A stretch of DNA of 64,000 bases from NCBI RefSeq assembly GCF_029029525.1, contig NZ_JAKJSC010000008.1:89072-153071 (forward strand), read 5' to 3'. This document shows positions 17,476 to 26,883 of the stretch, piece by piece. The position numbers were made by a program, and so were the translations under genes. This DNA comes from Labilibaculum sp. DW002 (GTDB lineage: Bacteria > Bacteroidota > Bacteroidia > Bacteroidales > Marinifilaceae). The notes beneath the pieces were generated by a model. It ran no database searches. It had not been told where the DNA came from and saw nothing but the letters and a program-made list of their open reading frames with translations. The first letter of the stretch is position 1; each line of letters begins with the position of its first letter.

Positions 17476-20238
17476 TTAGACTACTATGTTTACAATTTTC
17501 TTAGGAACAATAATTACCTTTCTAGGGGTTTTTCCATCTATCCATTTCTGGGCCTGTTCACAGGTCATCACAGCCTGTTCAATTTCATCTTTATTCAGAC
17601 TTAATGGCAGTTCCAGCAAAAATCTCATTTTTCCATTAAACGAAACTGGATATTTATGATTGTTTTCCAGAACAAAACTTTCGTTAAACTCTGGAAAACT
17701 TGCTTTGGTAATACTGTTTGTATTTCCACACAATGCCCAAAGTTCTTCGGTAATATGAGGTGCAAATGGTGCTAAAAGAGCAAGTAATTCTTCTAAAATT
17801 GCTTTCTTATTACATTTCGCACTATTCAATTCGTTAACACAAATCATAAAGGCAGAAACAGAAGTATTGAATGAGAATCGCTCAATATCATCTTGAATCT
17901 TTTTGATAGACTTGTGAAGAATTTTATACTCTGCTTTAGTTGGTTCATCAGTTGAGATTGCAAACTCATTCTTGTCATTATGGAATAAACGCCACAATTT
18001 TTTTAAGAATTTATGAACTCCATCGATACCATTAGTATCCCAAGGTTTTGAAGCTTCCAATGGTCCTAAGAACATTTCGTATAAACGAAGTGTGTCAGCG
18101 CCATATTCTTCAACAATCACATCTGGATTAACCACATTAAACATCGACTTAGACATTTTCTCAACTGCCCAGCCACAAATATATTTTTCATCTTCCAATA
18201 CAAATTCAGCATCAGCATACTCAGGCATCCAATTTTTGAAAGCTTCAGTATCTAATACATCATTCTTCACGATGTTAACATCAACGTGAATTTGAGTCGT
18301 CTCATAATCTTTTCTCAAACCATACGACACATACTTATTGGTATTCTTAATACGGTATACAAAGTTCGAGCGACCTTGAATCATACCTTGATTAATAAGC
18401 TTTTTGAAAGGCTCATCTTTACAAACCTTACCTATATCGTAAAGAAATTTATTCCAAAAACGTGAATAAATTAGGTGACCTGTAGCATGCTCTGTTCCAC
18501 CAATATATAAATCCACATCTTGCCAGTACTCATTTACTTCCTCGGACACCAAGGCTTCGTTGTTACGAGGATCCATATAACGCAAGTAATAGGCAGATGA
18601 ACCTGCAAAACCAGGCATTGTATTCAATTCAATAGGATGACCATCGTCAGTTGTCCAGTTTGTTGCACGTCCCAATGGCGGCTCTCCCGTTTCGGTAGGT
18701 AAATATTTATCAACCTCAGGTAACTCAAGAGGCAACTTATCCATATCCATCATTTTAGGCATACCATCCTTAAAATAAACTGGGAATGGCTCCCCCCAAT
18801 AACGCTGACGTGAGAAAATAGCATCGCGCAAGCGGAAATTCACTTTTCGCTTACCTAATTTTCTTTCTTCAATTTCTTCGTTAGCTTTTACAATAGCATC
18901 TTTTACGTCCAATCCATTCATGAAGTCTGAATTGATCATTTCTCCAGCTTTTGCATCGTATGAGCCTTCACTTAAATCACCATCTGATACTACAGGAACA
19001 ATTGGAAGATCAAATTTCTTAGCAAAAGCATAGTCACGGCTATCGTGTGCAGGAACAGCCATAATAGCACCTGTTCCGTAACCAGCCAAAACATAATCAC
19101 TCACCCAAACCGGAATTGCTTCTCCTGAAAATGGATGTATAGCATATGAGCCTGTAAATTCACCACTAACCGTTTTAACATCGGCCATACGTTCTCGTTC
19201 AGTACGCTTTTTAGTAGCTGCAATATAAGCTGCAATTTTTTCTTTATATTCTGGAGTAGTCAATTGATCAACCAACTCACTTTCTGGAGCCAAAACCATA
19301 AAGCTAACACCAAAAATAGTATCAGGTCTCGTTGTAAAAACTGTCATTTCTACGTCTGAGTCCTTTACCTTAAAGTCCATTTCTGCACCTTCGGAACGTC
19401 CAATCCAGTTACGCTGAATTTCTTTCAATGAGTCAGTCCATTCCAACTTTTCCATATCCTCAAGTAAACGCTTTGCATAAGCAGATACTCTTAAAGACCA
19501 TTGACGCATTTTCTTCTGCTCTACAGGATGACCACCTCGAACAGATAAACCGTCCTTAATTTCGTCATTAGCCAAAACTGTACCCAAAGCAGGACACCAG
19601 TTCACCATCGTATTGGCTAAATAAGCTAAACGGTAATTCAAAAGAGTTGCCTGTTTTTCGGTATCAGAATAAGCTTTCCACTCTTCTGCTGTAAAAGGTT
19701 CAATTTCCGAACAAGCAGCATTAACAGAAGCATTTCCATTCGCCTCGAACTTTGCAATTAGAGTTTCAATAGATTCAGCTTTTTGTGTTTTATTATTAAA
19801 ATAGTGATTGAACATTTCTACAAATGCCCACTGTGTCCACTTGTAATATTCAGGATCACAAGTACGAATTTCTCTATCCCAATCGTAAGAAAAACCAATT
19901 TTATCTAATTGCTGACGGTATCTCTTAATATTTACATCAGTTGTAATAGCTGGATGTTGCCCCGTTTGAATTGCATATTGCTCTGCAGGCAGACCATAGG
20001 CATCATACCCCATAGGATGCAAAACATTAAACCCTTTTAAACGCTTGTAGCGAGAATATATATCAGAAGCAATATAACCAAGTGGATGACCAACATGCAA
20101 ACCAGCACCCGATGGGTATGGAAACATATCGAGCACATAAAATTTTGGTTTACTTGTATCAACATCAACTTTATAAGTCTTGTTATCTACCCAAAACTTC
20201 TGCCACTTCTTTTCTATTTCTTTAAAATTGTATTCCAT
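17476..20238 (-). CDS. leuS: Leucyl-tRNA synthetase
   Basis: Class I synthetase of 920 residues charging tRNA-Leu. The HIGH-type motif is [16 protein letters not shown] (about 40-55), the CP1 editing domain spans roughly 220-430 ([13 protein letters not shown] visible), and [10 protein letters not shown] gives the KMSKS loop. A Bacteroidetes-typical insertion follows the first Rossmann half (about 148-190). It is monocistronic, with a -7 box TAATTTTG at 20281-20288 and the strong terminator at 17405-17447. Confidence 0.98.
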   Translation of the reverse strand: MEYNFKEIEKKWQKFWVDNKTYKVDVDTSKPKFYVLDMFPYPSGAGLHVGHPLGYIASDIYSRYKRLKGFNVLHPMGYDAYGLPAEQYAIQTGQHPAITTDVNIKRYRQQLDKIGFSYDWDREIRTCDPEYYKWTQWAFVEMFNHYFNNKTQKAESIETLIAKFEANGNASVNAACSEIEPFTAEEWKAYSDTEKQATLLNYRLAYLANTMVNWCPALGTVLANDEIKDGLSVRGGHPVEQKKMRQWSLRVSAYAKRLLEDMEKLEWTDSLKEIQRNWIGRSEGAEMDFKVKDSDVEMTVFTTRPDTIFGVSFMVLAPESELVDQLTTPEYKEKIAAYIAATKKRTERERMADVKTVSGEFTGSYAIHPFSGEAIPVWVSDYVLAGYGTGAIMAVPAHDSRDYAFAKKFDLPIVPVVSDGDLSEGSYDAKAGEMINSDFMNGLDVKDAIVKANEEIEERKLGKRKVNFRLRDAIFSRQRYWGEPFPVYFKDGMPKMMDMDKLPLELPEVDKYLPTETGEPPLGRATNWTTDDGHPIELNTMPGFAGSSAYYLRYMDPRNNEALVSEEVNEYWQDVDLYIGGTEHATGHLIYSRFWNKFLYDIGKVCKDEPFKKLINQGMIQGRSNFVYRIKNTNKYVSYGLRKDYETTQIHVDVNIVKNDVLDTEAFKNWMPEYADAEFVLEDEKYICGWAVEKMSKSMFNVVNPDVIVEEYGADTLRLYEMFLGPLEASKPWDTNGIDGVHKFLKKLWRLFHNDKNEFAISTDEPTKAEYKILHKSIKKIQDDIERFSFNTSVSAFMICVNELNSAKCNKKAILEELLALLAPFAPHITEELWALCGNTNSITKASFPEFNESFVLENNHKYPVSFNGKMRFLLELPLSLNKDEIEQAVMTCEQAQKWIDGKTPRKVIIVPKKIVNIVV

Positions 20239-20280
20239 GGTATTATTGATAAAATATGGTTATTCGAAGCTTTCGAACCG

Positions 20281-20288
20281 CAAAATTA
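20281..20288 (-). promoter_or_regulatory. -7 box of leuS
   Basis: CAAAATTA on plus is TAATTTTG on minus, 42 bases upstream of the leuS ATG; no -33 box at proper spacing. Confidence 0.45.
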
Positions 20289-20441
20289 GCAAAAGTTTAC
20301 AAATATTAATCGTGTTTGAAGAGGAAGTCTGATTTTATTAAAAATTGGTTCTTAATGCCTTAAGCATACACCTTTATCGAGCTGCTATTTATTTCCCAAA
20401 TGATATTGTGTAGAATAAACATGCAGAACAAAATAATTTTT

Positions 20442-20449
20442 TAAATTTG
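20442..20449 (+). promoter_or_regulatory. -7 box of the tRNA-Arg-like gene
   Basis: TAAATTTG matches TAnnTTTG, 10 bases before the first base of the tRNA. Confidence 0.5.
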
Positions 20450-20459
20450 TGCACGCAAT

Positions 20460-20533
20460 GGCCCGTTAGTTCAGCTGAATAGAACGTCAGATTCCGGTTC
20501 TGAAGGCCATGGGTTTGAATCCGCCACGGGTCA
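20460..20533 (+). tRNA. tRNA-Arg(CCG)-like gene with a defective T-arm
   Basis: A 74-base cloverleaf. The acceptor stem GGCCCGT / ACGGGTC has seven pairs with one wobble. The D-stem GTTC/GAAC is perfect. The anticodon stem TCAGA/TCTGA is perfect around loop TTCCGGT, anticodon CCG, which reads CGG. The T-stem ATGGG / CCGCC forms only two of five pairs. The T-loop reads TTTGAAT instead of TTCGAAT and the D-loop has G18-A19 instead of GG. It has its own -7 box and terminator (20569-20601). It may be a decaying tRNA, or a divergent functional one, since A19 could still pair with U56. Confidence 0.75.
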
Positions 20534-20568
20534 CAACAATGAAATTCCATAACAATACTGGAATAATA

Positions 20569-20601
20569 AACAAGGCTTAACGACCTGTTAAGCTTTGTTT
20601 T
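20569..20601 (+). terminator. Terminator of the tRNA transcript
   Basis: AACAAGGCTTAAC / GTTAAGCTTTGTT stem (13 pairs, one G-T), 5-base loop, ending in a run of four T. Confidence 0.8.
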
Positions 20602-20773
20602 AAATCAATCCTTTCCCAAGGTGAAAACAGTAATTTCCTAAGAAAACTCCCCAACACTTCTCTCAAATAAAATAGAAACAAATCATTAAAAAATAACGAT
20701 TTCAGATCTGGCAAAACACACAATTTGCTTGTCCCTACTTTTCTTGTTAGGAAAAAATTCAAAATTATAGGCA

Positions 20774-20805
20774 CAAAAAAAAGGAGTCCTATTGGACTCC
20801 TTTTT
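20774..20805. terminator. Bidirectional terminator after the exbD operon
   Basis: AAGGAGTCC / GGACTCCTT stem, TATT loop, A-run on the left and T-run on the right. It closes the minus-strand exb operon, whose stop is at 20827. Confidence 0.92.
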
Positions 20806-20826
20806 AATTATATATCGAATAATAAA

Positions 20827-21294
20827 TTATTCTGCAGTTTGTCTAGTTGAGTAGTTCAACTTAAGTGAACTTGCTTTTCTAAGTTCCTGCTTAATATCAG
20901 TGATAATACCCATTTTAGTGTATTGATCAACTTTCAATGAAGTAGTCAACTTATTACGCAATTCTTCTTTTCTTGATTCACGTTCTGAAGCAATAAAAGC
21001 TTGAATATCTGCAACTGTAGCAAATTGATCGTTTAGCTGAATTCTTGGTTCTGTACCAAACGTCTTTTGAAATTTCCTTAAAGGAACTCCAACGTGAATG
21101 TTACTAACCAAATCCTTCTTTTCTAACTTCACCAATTCATTCGCCTTAGGCTGAGTATAATTTACACTCAATTCAACGTCACGCATGGTTGTAGCAACCA
21201 TAAAGAAGAAAAGTAACATAAATACAATATCAGGAAGAGAAGCTGTTGATATGGCCGGTAGATCTTTTTTACCGTCTTTTCTAAACTTTGACAT
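20827..21294 (-). CDS. exbD: ExbD/TolR-family biopolymer transport protein (second copy)
   Basis: A 155-residue subunit of the proton-driven TonB motor. A single TM near the N-terminus follows the family layout: a short cytoplasmic tail, then ASLPDIVFMLLFFFMVATTM with the proton-path Asp before the helix, then a periplasmic domain. Its ATG overlaps the stop of the preceding exbD gene by one base. It is the last gene of exbB-hyp-exbD-exbD. Two different ExbD proteins are typical of Bacteroidetes. Confidence 0.93.
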   Translation of the reverse strand: MSKFRKDGKKDLPAISTASLPDIVFMLLFFFMVATTMRDVELSVNYTQPKANELVKLEKKDLVSNIHVGVPLRKFQKTFGTEPRIQLNDQFATVADIQAFIASERESRKEELRNKLTTSLKVDQYTKMGIITDIKQELRKASSLKLNYSTRQTAE

Positions 21295-21869
21295 TATTTA
21301 CCTCCTGTGTTTCTTGGTTCTGCTTCAGAAATCTGAACTGGGATATATTTTCTAACCGCTGCTTTCTGATCATCATCAAGCTCGGCATATTTTTTACCCC
21401 ATTTTTGTACCGACTTCTCATCCTTTAACTCTCGAGAAGCCGCTGCAAGTTCATCCTGAACGCGAATATAAGTTTCATATCTTGTTCCACGGTCATTCTG
21501 TAACGAAATCAAACCTTTTGAAACCATCACGTCACCAAAATATGGAATCGTAGTTGGTTTCTTCTCAGGTAAGTCTTCTTTATTAAGTGGATTCAAGATG
21601 AATTCTTTTGTTTTTTCACGCAATTGTGAAATACTAAGAACTTCACCATTTACCAACAATTCATTGTTACGGTTCACCAATATGGAAAAAACATTACGTT
21701 TCTTAACCTTAACATCATCATTCAGTTGTTCATCTTCTGGAATAGGTGGCAACTTTTTGTAGATACCAGTATCTACGTCCATTGTAGTTGTCACCAAGAA
21801 GAAAATAAGCAACAAGAAAGCGATATCGGCCATCGAACTCGAATTTATCTCTGGTGTTTTTCTTGCCAT
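21294..21869 (-). CDS. exbD: ExbD/TolR-family biopolymer transport protein (first copy)
   Basis: A 191-residue ExbD with TM segment MADIAFLLLIFFLVTTTMDVDTG near residues 13-33, containing the conserved Asp in the helix start, followed by a periplasmic domain larger than that of its downstream partner. Together with ExbB it harvests the proton gradient to energise TonB-dependent receptors such as the one at 46455. It overlaps the second exbD by one base. Confidence 0.93.
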   Translation of the reverse strand: MARKTPEINSSSMADIAFLLLIFFLVTTTMDVDTGIYKKLPPIPEDEQLNDDVKVKKRNVFSILVNRNNELLVNGEVLSISQLREKTKEFILNPLNKEDLPEKKPTTIPYFGDVMVSKGLISLQNDRGTRYETYIRVQDELAAASRELKDEKSVQKWGKKYAELDDDQKAAVRKYIPVQISEAEPRNTGGK

Positions 21870-21917
21870 AATATTATTTCTTAAGGTTTACGATTCGAAT
21901 TTAATCGAATCATTGTC

Positions 21918-22367
21918 TTAGCGTAATTTTCTTAATGCTTCAGTCACTACGATAGAAGCGATAGCACCTACACCTAAAATATACATGGTGTAAAGAATGG
22001 TATCAGCAAACTTTAACGAGCTAGGATTATTGTCTTCTCCAGTATAACCAGGAAGATTCAATAATGTACCATCTGATAAAGAATATGCGATCAAGATAAC
22101 TAGTCCAAGACCAGCAAGTCCAGCTAATCCCTTAATTGCCCCTTTAGGATTCGTTACTAATTGAATAATAGGGAACAAAATTGACAAGCCAACAGTGATA
22201 TAGAATAATGCCTTAGCCCAATAGATCAACGAATCGGTGTGAACCGGAGTTGTATAAGCTGCGTTTGGCACTTCTCCACCAAAGTAAAACATGGCTACAA
22301 AAACAACTGTAAGACCAAGCATTACATAGGTAAGAATATTTAAATATTTACTCAATGTATTTGACAT
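21918..22367 (-). CDS. Membrane protein of the ExbB/ExbD operon, unknown role
   Basis: A 149-residue protein with about four TM helices: YLNILTYVMLGLTVVFVAMFYF, the YITVGLSILFPIIQLV region, GLAGLAGLGLVILIAYSL, and ILYTMYILGVGAIASIVVTEAL. It sits 9 bases downstream of exbB and upstream of the two exbD genes. A small membrane protein at this position recurs in Bacteroidetes exb operons (established knowledge). A role as an accessory motor subunit is inference only. Confidence 0.8.
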   Translation of the reverse strand: MSNTLSKYLNILTYVMLGLTVVFVAMFYFGGEVPNAAYTTPVHTDSLIYWAKALFYITVGLSILFPIIQLVTNPKGAIKGLAGLAGLGLVILIAYSLSDGTLLNLPGYTGEDNNPSSLKFADTILYTMYILGVGAIASIVVTEALRKLR

Positions 22368-22376
22368 AGTCGGAAA

Positions 22377-23189
22377 TTATTTTTTCAAGTTGTATTTTAC
22401 TAAGATATCAAGAAGAGAAATAGATGCATCTTCCATGTTGTTAACGATACTGTCAATTTTAGCAGTACAGTAGTTATAGAATACCTGTAGGATCATCGCA
22501 ACGATCAAACCAGATACTGTTGTAATCAAGGCAACCTTAATACCACCAGCTACAGCAGCAGGAGAAATAGTACCCATTGACTGAATAGAGTCAAATGCAC
22601 CAATCATACCGATTACTGTACCCATGAAACCCAACATAGGAGCAAGACCAATCATCAATGAAATCCAAGAAAGACCTTTCTCTAAAAGACCCATCTGAAC
22701 TGAACCGTAAGCGATTACTGATTTCTCAACAACCTCTACACCTTCATCGATACGATCAAGACCTTGATAGAAGATACTAGCGATAGGACCGCGAGTGTTT
22801 CTACAAACTTCTTTAGCAGCATCAACACCACCGTTGTTCAACGCTTCCTCTAGGCTAGCGATCAACTTCTTAGTATTTGTAGTTGACATGTTTAAGTAAA
22901 TGATTCTTTCAATACAAAGAGCCAAACCTAAAATTAATGACAACAATACAAAACTCATAAACATCGCACCACCCTGGATGAATTGCTTCTTAACAATAGC
23001 GTGAAATGAAGTACTTTCTACTTCTTCTTCTACTACAGTTTCTTCAACTGCAACTTCTTCTGCAGCTTCATCCTGAGTATCTACGGTAGCTTCGGTAGTT
23101 TCAGCTGTCTCATCTTGAGCAACTGCATTGAATGATGCTCCAAAATTCAGCATCCCGATAACTGCTATAAATGCAAATAACTTTTTCAT
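22377..23189 (-). CDS. exbB: ExbB/TolQ/MotA-family proton channel
   Basis: A 270-residue proton-channel subunit of the TonB motor. It starts with a signal-like hydrophobic segment (LFAFIAVIGMLNFGASFNAVAQ), then an unusual acidic stretch of about 35 residues rich in E, T and V (about 25-60), then three TM helices. The MotA/TolQ core includes LGFMGTVIGMIGAFDSI and AGGIKVALITTVSGLIVAMI. It is first in the operon, with a two-box promoter at 23230-23260. Confidence 0.93.
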   Translation of the reverse strand: MKKLFAFIAVIGMLNFGASFNAVAQDETAETTEATVDTQDEAAEEVAVEETVVEEEVESTSFHAIVKKQFIQGGAMFMSFVLLSLILGLALCIERIIYLNMSTTNTKKLIASLEEALNNGGVDAAKEVCRNTRGPIASIFYQGLDRIDEGVEVVEKSVIAYGSVQMGLLEKGLSWISLMIGLAPMLGFMGTVIGMIGAFDSIQSMGTISPAAVAGGIKVALITTVSGLIVAMILQVFYNYCTAKIDSIVNNMEDASISLLDILVKYNLKK

Positions 23190-23229
23190 AGTCTGTTTTT
23201 CAAATTTTAATTAACGAAATTATTTTTTA

Positions 23230-23260
23230 CAAAATTAAACGGTTGCGGTCTTTAATACAA
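23230..23260 (-). promoter_or_regulatory. Promoter of the exbB operon
   Basis: On the minus strand: TTG (23258-23260), a 20-base spacer, TAATTTTG (23230-23237). This fits the Bacteroidetes consensus and gives a leader of about 35 bases. Confidence 0.6.
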
Positions 23261-23402
23261 CTAAACACATAGTTGTCTGTCAAATATTATTTAAAAGTCT
23301 TTCTATTTCTACACTTCATATCATTCCTTACATGACCTTATGTAATATAGAACACTTTTAACAGTGCACCAAATTACAAAAAAAAAGTGAAAAACAAATT
23401 TT

Positions 23403-24437
23403 CTATTGGCATAATTCACCTTTGATGGACTTATTTAAAAAGAATTTGATTTGTTCTTCATTAAGCTTTTTTCCCAAGACGTACATTAATTTTGTAACAG
23501 CCGCCTCTGTTGTGATGTCTCGTCCACTAACAACACCTGCTGCTAATAGTTCAAGACTAGTTTCGTACAAGCCCATATCTACACTTCCAGAAGGACATTG
23601 AGTCACATTGTACACAATAACTCCTCTACCAATTGCTTCTTTAATTGAATCAACAAACCAAGCATCTGTCGGGGCATTACCAGCTCCATATGTTTCCATA
23701 ACAATTCCTTTTATACCTTCACAATTTAAAATAGAATCGACAACTTGCTTGTTAATTCCAGGGAATATCTTCAATATTGCAATATTAGAATCTAAACTTG
23801 TTGAAATTTCCAATTCTTGTGGCTGACTTGGGTAATGAATGGCAGCATAATTGTAATTGATATGTATTCCGATTTTTGCCAAATCAGGATAATTATAAGA
23901 ATAAAAGGCATTAAAATATTCAGCATTGTGCTTGGTTGTGCGATTTCCTCTAAACAATTTGTTTTCGAAAAGCACACAAACTTCAGGAACAAGTGCTTTA
24001 CCATTTTTATTGTCTGCTGCAATCTCAATAGCTGTAATTAAATTCTCTTTACCATCGGTACGTAACATACCAATTGGCAATTGCGATCCTGTTAAGACAA
24101 CCGGCTTATCTAAATTCTCCAGCATGAAACTCAAAGCAGAGGCTGAGTAAGACATCGTATCAGTACCATGAAGAACTACAAAACCATCATATTTCTCATA
24201 GTTCTCTTTAATCAAACTTGCAATCTTGATCCAAACTTCTGGATTCAAATTTGAAGAATCGATAAGTGGATCAAAAGCAATAGACGACAATTCAAATCCA
24301 AAATCATTAAGTTCGGGAACCTGCTTTAAGATGTGATCAAAATCAAAAGGTTTTAAAGAACCATTATCCGGATCTTTAACCATTCCAATAGTTCCTCCGG
24401 TATAAATTAATAATATCGATGTTTGTTTTTTATCCAT
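23403..24437 (-). CDS. ansA: L-asparaginase, type I (cytoplasmic)
   Basis: Hydrolyses asparagine to aspartate and ammonia; 344 residues. The first catalytic Thr is in YTGGTIGMVKD (about 13-23), the second in VLHGTDTMSYSASAL (about 88-102). There is no signal peptide, consistent with a cytoplasmic enzyme. It follows the TatD gene by 14 bases, in one transcript from the promoter at 25237-25268. The neighbouring amino-acid genes (gdhA, lysine operon) fit an amino-acid-using metabolism. Confidence 0.95.
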   Translation of the reverse strand: MDKKQTSILLIYTGGTIGMVKDPDNGSLKPFDFDHILKQVPELNDFGFELSSIAFDPLIDSSNLNPEVWIKIASLIKENYEKYDGFVVLHGTDTMSYSASALSFMLENLDKPVVLTGSQLPIGMLRTDGKENLITAIEIAADNKNGKALVPEVCVLFENKLFRGNRTTKHNAEYFNAFYSYNYPDLAKIGIHINYNYAAIHYPSQPQELEISTSLDSNIAILKIFPGINKQVVDSILNCEGIKGIVMETYGAGNAPTDAWFVDSIKEAIGRGVIVYNVTQCPSGSVDMGLYETSLELLAAGVVSGRDITTEAAVTKLMYVLGKKLNEEQIKFFLNKSIKGELCQ

Positions 24438-24451
24438 TTTAATGACCTCAA

Positions 24452-25219
24452 TTATAAATTGAACAATCCTTCGGCATTTTTACTAGTAACACTTGCTACC
24501 TCATCCAAACTCACTTGATAGATATTTGCCAATTTATTAGCAACATGTATCAAATAAGAACTTTCATTTCTTTTTCCTCGCTTTGGAACTGGAGCTAAAT
24601 AAGGTGCATCCGTTTCCAAAATCAATTTATCCAAGCTGAAAGATGCAAGCGTTTTGTCCAATCCTGCATTTTTAAAGGTAACAATCCCATTTATCCCTAA
24701 AAGGAAACCGAATTCAATTGCCTTCTTTGCCTGTTCCTCATTTCCAGTAAAACTATGAAATACACCATTTAGTTTTGTATTTCGGTATCCTTCCAAAATT
24801 TCGAAAATCTCATCAAAAGAATCTCTTGCATGAATAACAATAGGCAAGTTTCGATCTAAAGACCAATTAATTTGCTTGTCGAAAGCAAACTGCTGTTCTT
24901 TCACAAAAGTCTTATCCCAATACAAATCGATTCCTATTTCTCCAATCGCACAAAAACTGCCTTTATCTAACCATTCTTCACAAATCTGAAGTTCCTCCAA
25001 ATAGTTTTCCTTAACGGATGTTGGATGCAATCCCATCATTGGGATACATAGATCAGGAAACTGCTTAACCAATTGATTCATTTTTGGTATTGATTCTGAA
25101 TCAATATTCGGCAATAGAATTTTCTCAATGTTTACGTCGCGACAATTAGATATGATTTGTTCAATATCATGTTCAAAATCATCAGCGTATATGTGAGAAT
25201 GGGTATCAATAAATTTCAT
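24452..25219 (-). CDS. TatD-family metal-dependent hydrolase/DNase
   Basis: A 255-residue TIM-barrel hydrolase. The metal ligands start with DTHSHIYADDF (residues 4-14), followed by GEIGIDLYWD, VIHARDSFDEI, GVFHSFTGNEEQ and LILETDAPYLAP, all TatD signatures. The family removes 3' ends of DNA or RNA and acts on aminoacylated substrates in some members. It is first in an operon with ansA. Confidence 0.92.
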   Translation of the reverse strand: MKFIDTHSHIYADDFEHDIEQIISNCRDVNIEKILLPNIDSESIPKMNQLVKQFPDLCIPMMGLHPTSVKENYLEELQICEEWLDKGSFCAIGEIGIDLYWDKTFVKEQQFAFDKQINWSLDRNLPIVIHARDSFDEIFEILEGYRNTKLNGVFHSFTGNEEQAKKAIEFGFLLGINGIVTFKNAGLDKTLASFSLDKLILETDAPYLAPVPKRGKRNESSYLIHVANKLANIYQVSLDEVASVTSKNAEGLFNL

Positions 25220-25236
25220 AAGGAATTACTTTTCTG

Positions 25237-25268
25237 CAAACATATAGAAAGAGCAAAGAATAGCCAAA
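25237..25268 (-). promoter_or_regulatory. Promoter of tatD-ansA
   Basis: On the minus strand: TTTG (25265-25268), a 20-base spacer, TATGTTTG (25237-25244). The -7 box lies 17 bases upstream of the TatD ATG. Confidence 0.6.
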
Positions 25269-25290
25269 AGAATTACCTTTCAATAAGAAT

Positions 25291-25316
25291 AAAAAAAGCC
25301 GGCATAGCCGGCTTTT
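25291..25316. terminator. Terminator of gdhA (bidirectional form)
   Basis: GCCGGC / GCCGGC arms with an ATA loop, extended by A/T pairs; A-run on the left gives a T-run on the minus strand, 26 bases past the gdhA stop. Confidence 0.92.
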
Positions 25317-25341
25317 ATATATTTAGGCATGAATTATCATA

Positions 25342-26682
25342 CTATACGCATCCCTGAGCTACCATTGCTTCAGCTACTTTTACAAAGCCACCAATGTTTG
25401 CACCATTTACGTAGTTAATCTTACCATCCTTAGTACCAAATTTCACACAAGTATCGTGAATATCTTTCATGATACGAGAAAGTTTAGCGTCAACTTCTTC
25501 AGCAGTCCAGTTGAAACGTAGTGAGTTTTGTGACATTTCAAGACCTGAAACAGCAACTCCACCAGCATTAGCGGCCTTACCTGGAGCAAATGCGCAGTTA
25601 TCAACTAAATAAAGCATTGCTTCTGCAGTACAACCCATGTTAGATGTCTCAACAACATACTTACATCCGTTAGTAACAAGAAGTTTTGCATCTTCTTCGT
25701 TCAACTCGTTTTGAATTGCACAAGGGAAAGCCATATCTACTTTTGCTTCCCAAGGTTTCTTACCTGCGAAAAATTCAGCACCGAATTTCTCAGCATAAGG
25801 AGCTACAACGTCGTTATTTGAAGCACGAAGATCCAACAAGTAATCAATCTTCTCAGCATCTAAACCTTCTTTATCGTAAACATATCCATCAGGACCAGAA
25901 ACAGTAACAACCTTAGCACCAAGCTCAACTAATTTAAGAGCAGCACCCCAAGTTACATTACCGAAACCAGAAAGAGCAACAGTTTTACCTTCTAATGTTT
26001 CTTTGTTTTCAGCAACCATATGCTGAGCAAAATAAACAGCACCAAAACCAGTAGCTTCAGGACGGATCAAAGAACCACCAAACTCAAGTGGCTTACCAGT
26101 TAATACACCAGTAAACTCGTTACGAATTCTCTTGTATTGTCCAAAAAGGTATCCGATCTCACGACCACCTACTCCTATATCACCTGCAGGAACGTCAGTG
26201 TTAGGACCAATATGCTTACACAACTCAGTCATGAAGCTTTGGCAAAAACGCATGATTTCGTTATCTGATCTTCCCTTAGCGTTGAAGTCAGAACCACCTT
26301 TACCACCACCCATAGGTAGAGTAGTCAAAGAGTTCTTGAAAGTTTGTTCGAAACCTAAGAATTTAAGAGCACTTAGAGTTACAGATGGGTGAAAACGTAA
26401 TCCACCTTTGTATGGTCCAATTGCTGAGTTAAATTCAACACGGTATCCGCGGTTGATTTCCACTTCACCATTATCGTTGATCCATGGTACACGGAACATT
26501 ATTGTACGCTCCGGCTCACACATTTTCTCAAGAATCTTAGCATTTTTATACTTAGGGTTTGAATCGTAAGTTTCCCATACTGATTCAACTACTTCTTGAG
26601 CAGCTTGGTGAAATTCAGCTTCACCAGCAGTTCTAGCCTTAAGGGCTTCCATGAATTCATTAATCTTCGCTTCCATGTCCAA
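25342..26682 (-). CDS. gdhA: Glutamate dehydrogenase (hexameric, NAD(P)-dependent)
   Basis: Interconverts glutamate with 2-oxoglutarate and ammonia; 446 residues, the usual length of bacterial hexameric GDH. Substrate-binding PMGGGKGGSDFNAKGRSDNEIM holds the key lysines, with PAGDIGVGGREIGYL and dinucleotide loop LSGFGNVTWGA. It is monocistronic with a full promoter at 26739-26768 and a terminator at 25291-25316. It would recycle ammonia or reductant released by the lysine pathway (inference). Confidence 0.97.
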   Translation of the reverse strand: MDMEAKINEFMEALKARTAGEAEFHQAAQEVVESVWETYDSNPKYKNAKILEKMCEPERTIMFRVPWINDNGEVEINRGYRVEFNSAIGPYKGGLRFHPSVTLSALKFLGFEQTFKNSLTTLPMGGGKGGSDFNAKGRSDNEIMRFCQSFMTELCKHIGPNTDVPAGDIGVGGREIGYLFGQYKRIRNEFTGVLTGKPLEFGGSLIRPEATGFGAVYFAQHMVAENKETLEGKTVALSGFGNVTWGAALKLVELGAKVVTVSGPDGYVYDKEGLDAEKIDYLLDLRASNNDVVAPYAEKFGAEFFAGKKPWEAKVDMAFPCAIQNELNEEDAKLLVTNGCKYVVETSNMGCTAEAMLYLVDNCAFAPGKAANAGGVAVSGLEMSQNSLRFNWTAEEVDAKLSRIMKDIHDTCVKFGTKDGKINYVNGANIGGFVKVAEAMVAQGCV

Positions 26683-26738
26683 AATATGTTATGAAATTAA
26701 AATAAGATTGTTGTGATACAATTGTTAATATTTTGGTT

Positions 26739-26768
26739 CAAATGTATATAAATTTTCATAATCGCAAA
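26739..26768 (-). promoter_or_regulatory. Promoter of gdhA
   Basis: On the minus strand: TTTG (26765-26768), an 18-base spacer, TACATTTG (26739-26746). Both boxes match the Bacteroidetes consensus; leader about 50 bases. Confidence 0.72.
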
Positions 26769-26883
26769 TTAAAATACAAGAAATTTTACAACGTTTTCGT
26801 AAATTTTTTAACGTTCATTATCAGATACTTATGTCTTTTTGTAATTCTGCTCTACAACATGATTGAAAAAAAGCTGACAAATT

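Noticed and set aside
20577..20774. Minus-strand 65-aa ORF between the tRNA and exbD
   Set aside because: It spans the tRNA terminator and ends at the exb operon terminator; composition looks non-coding.
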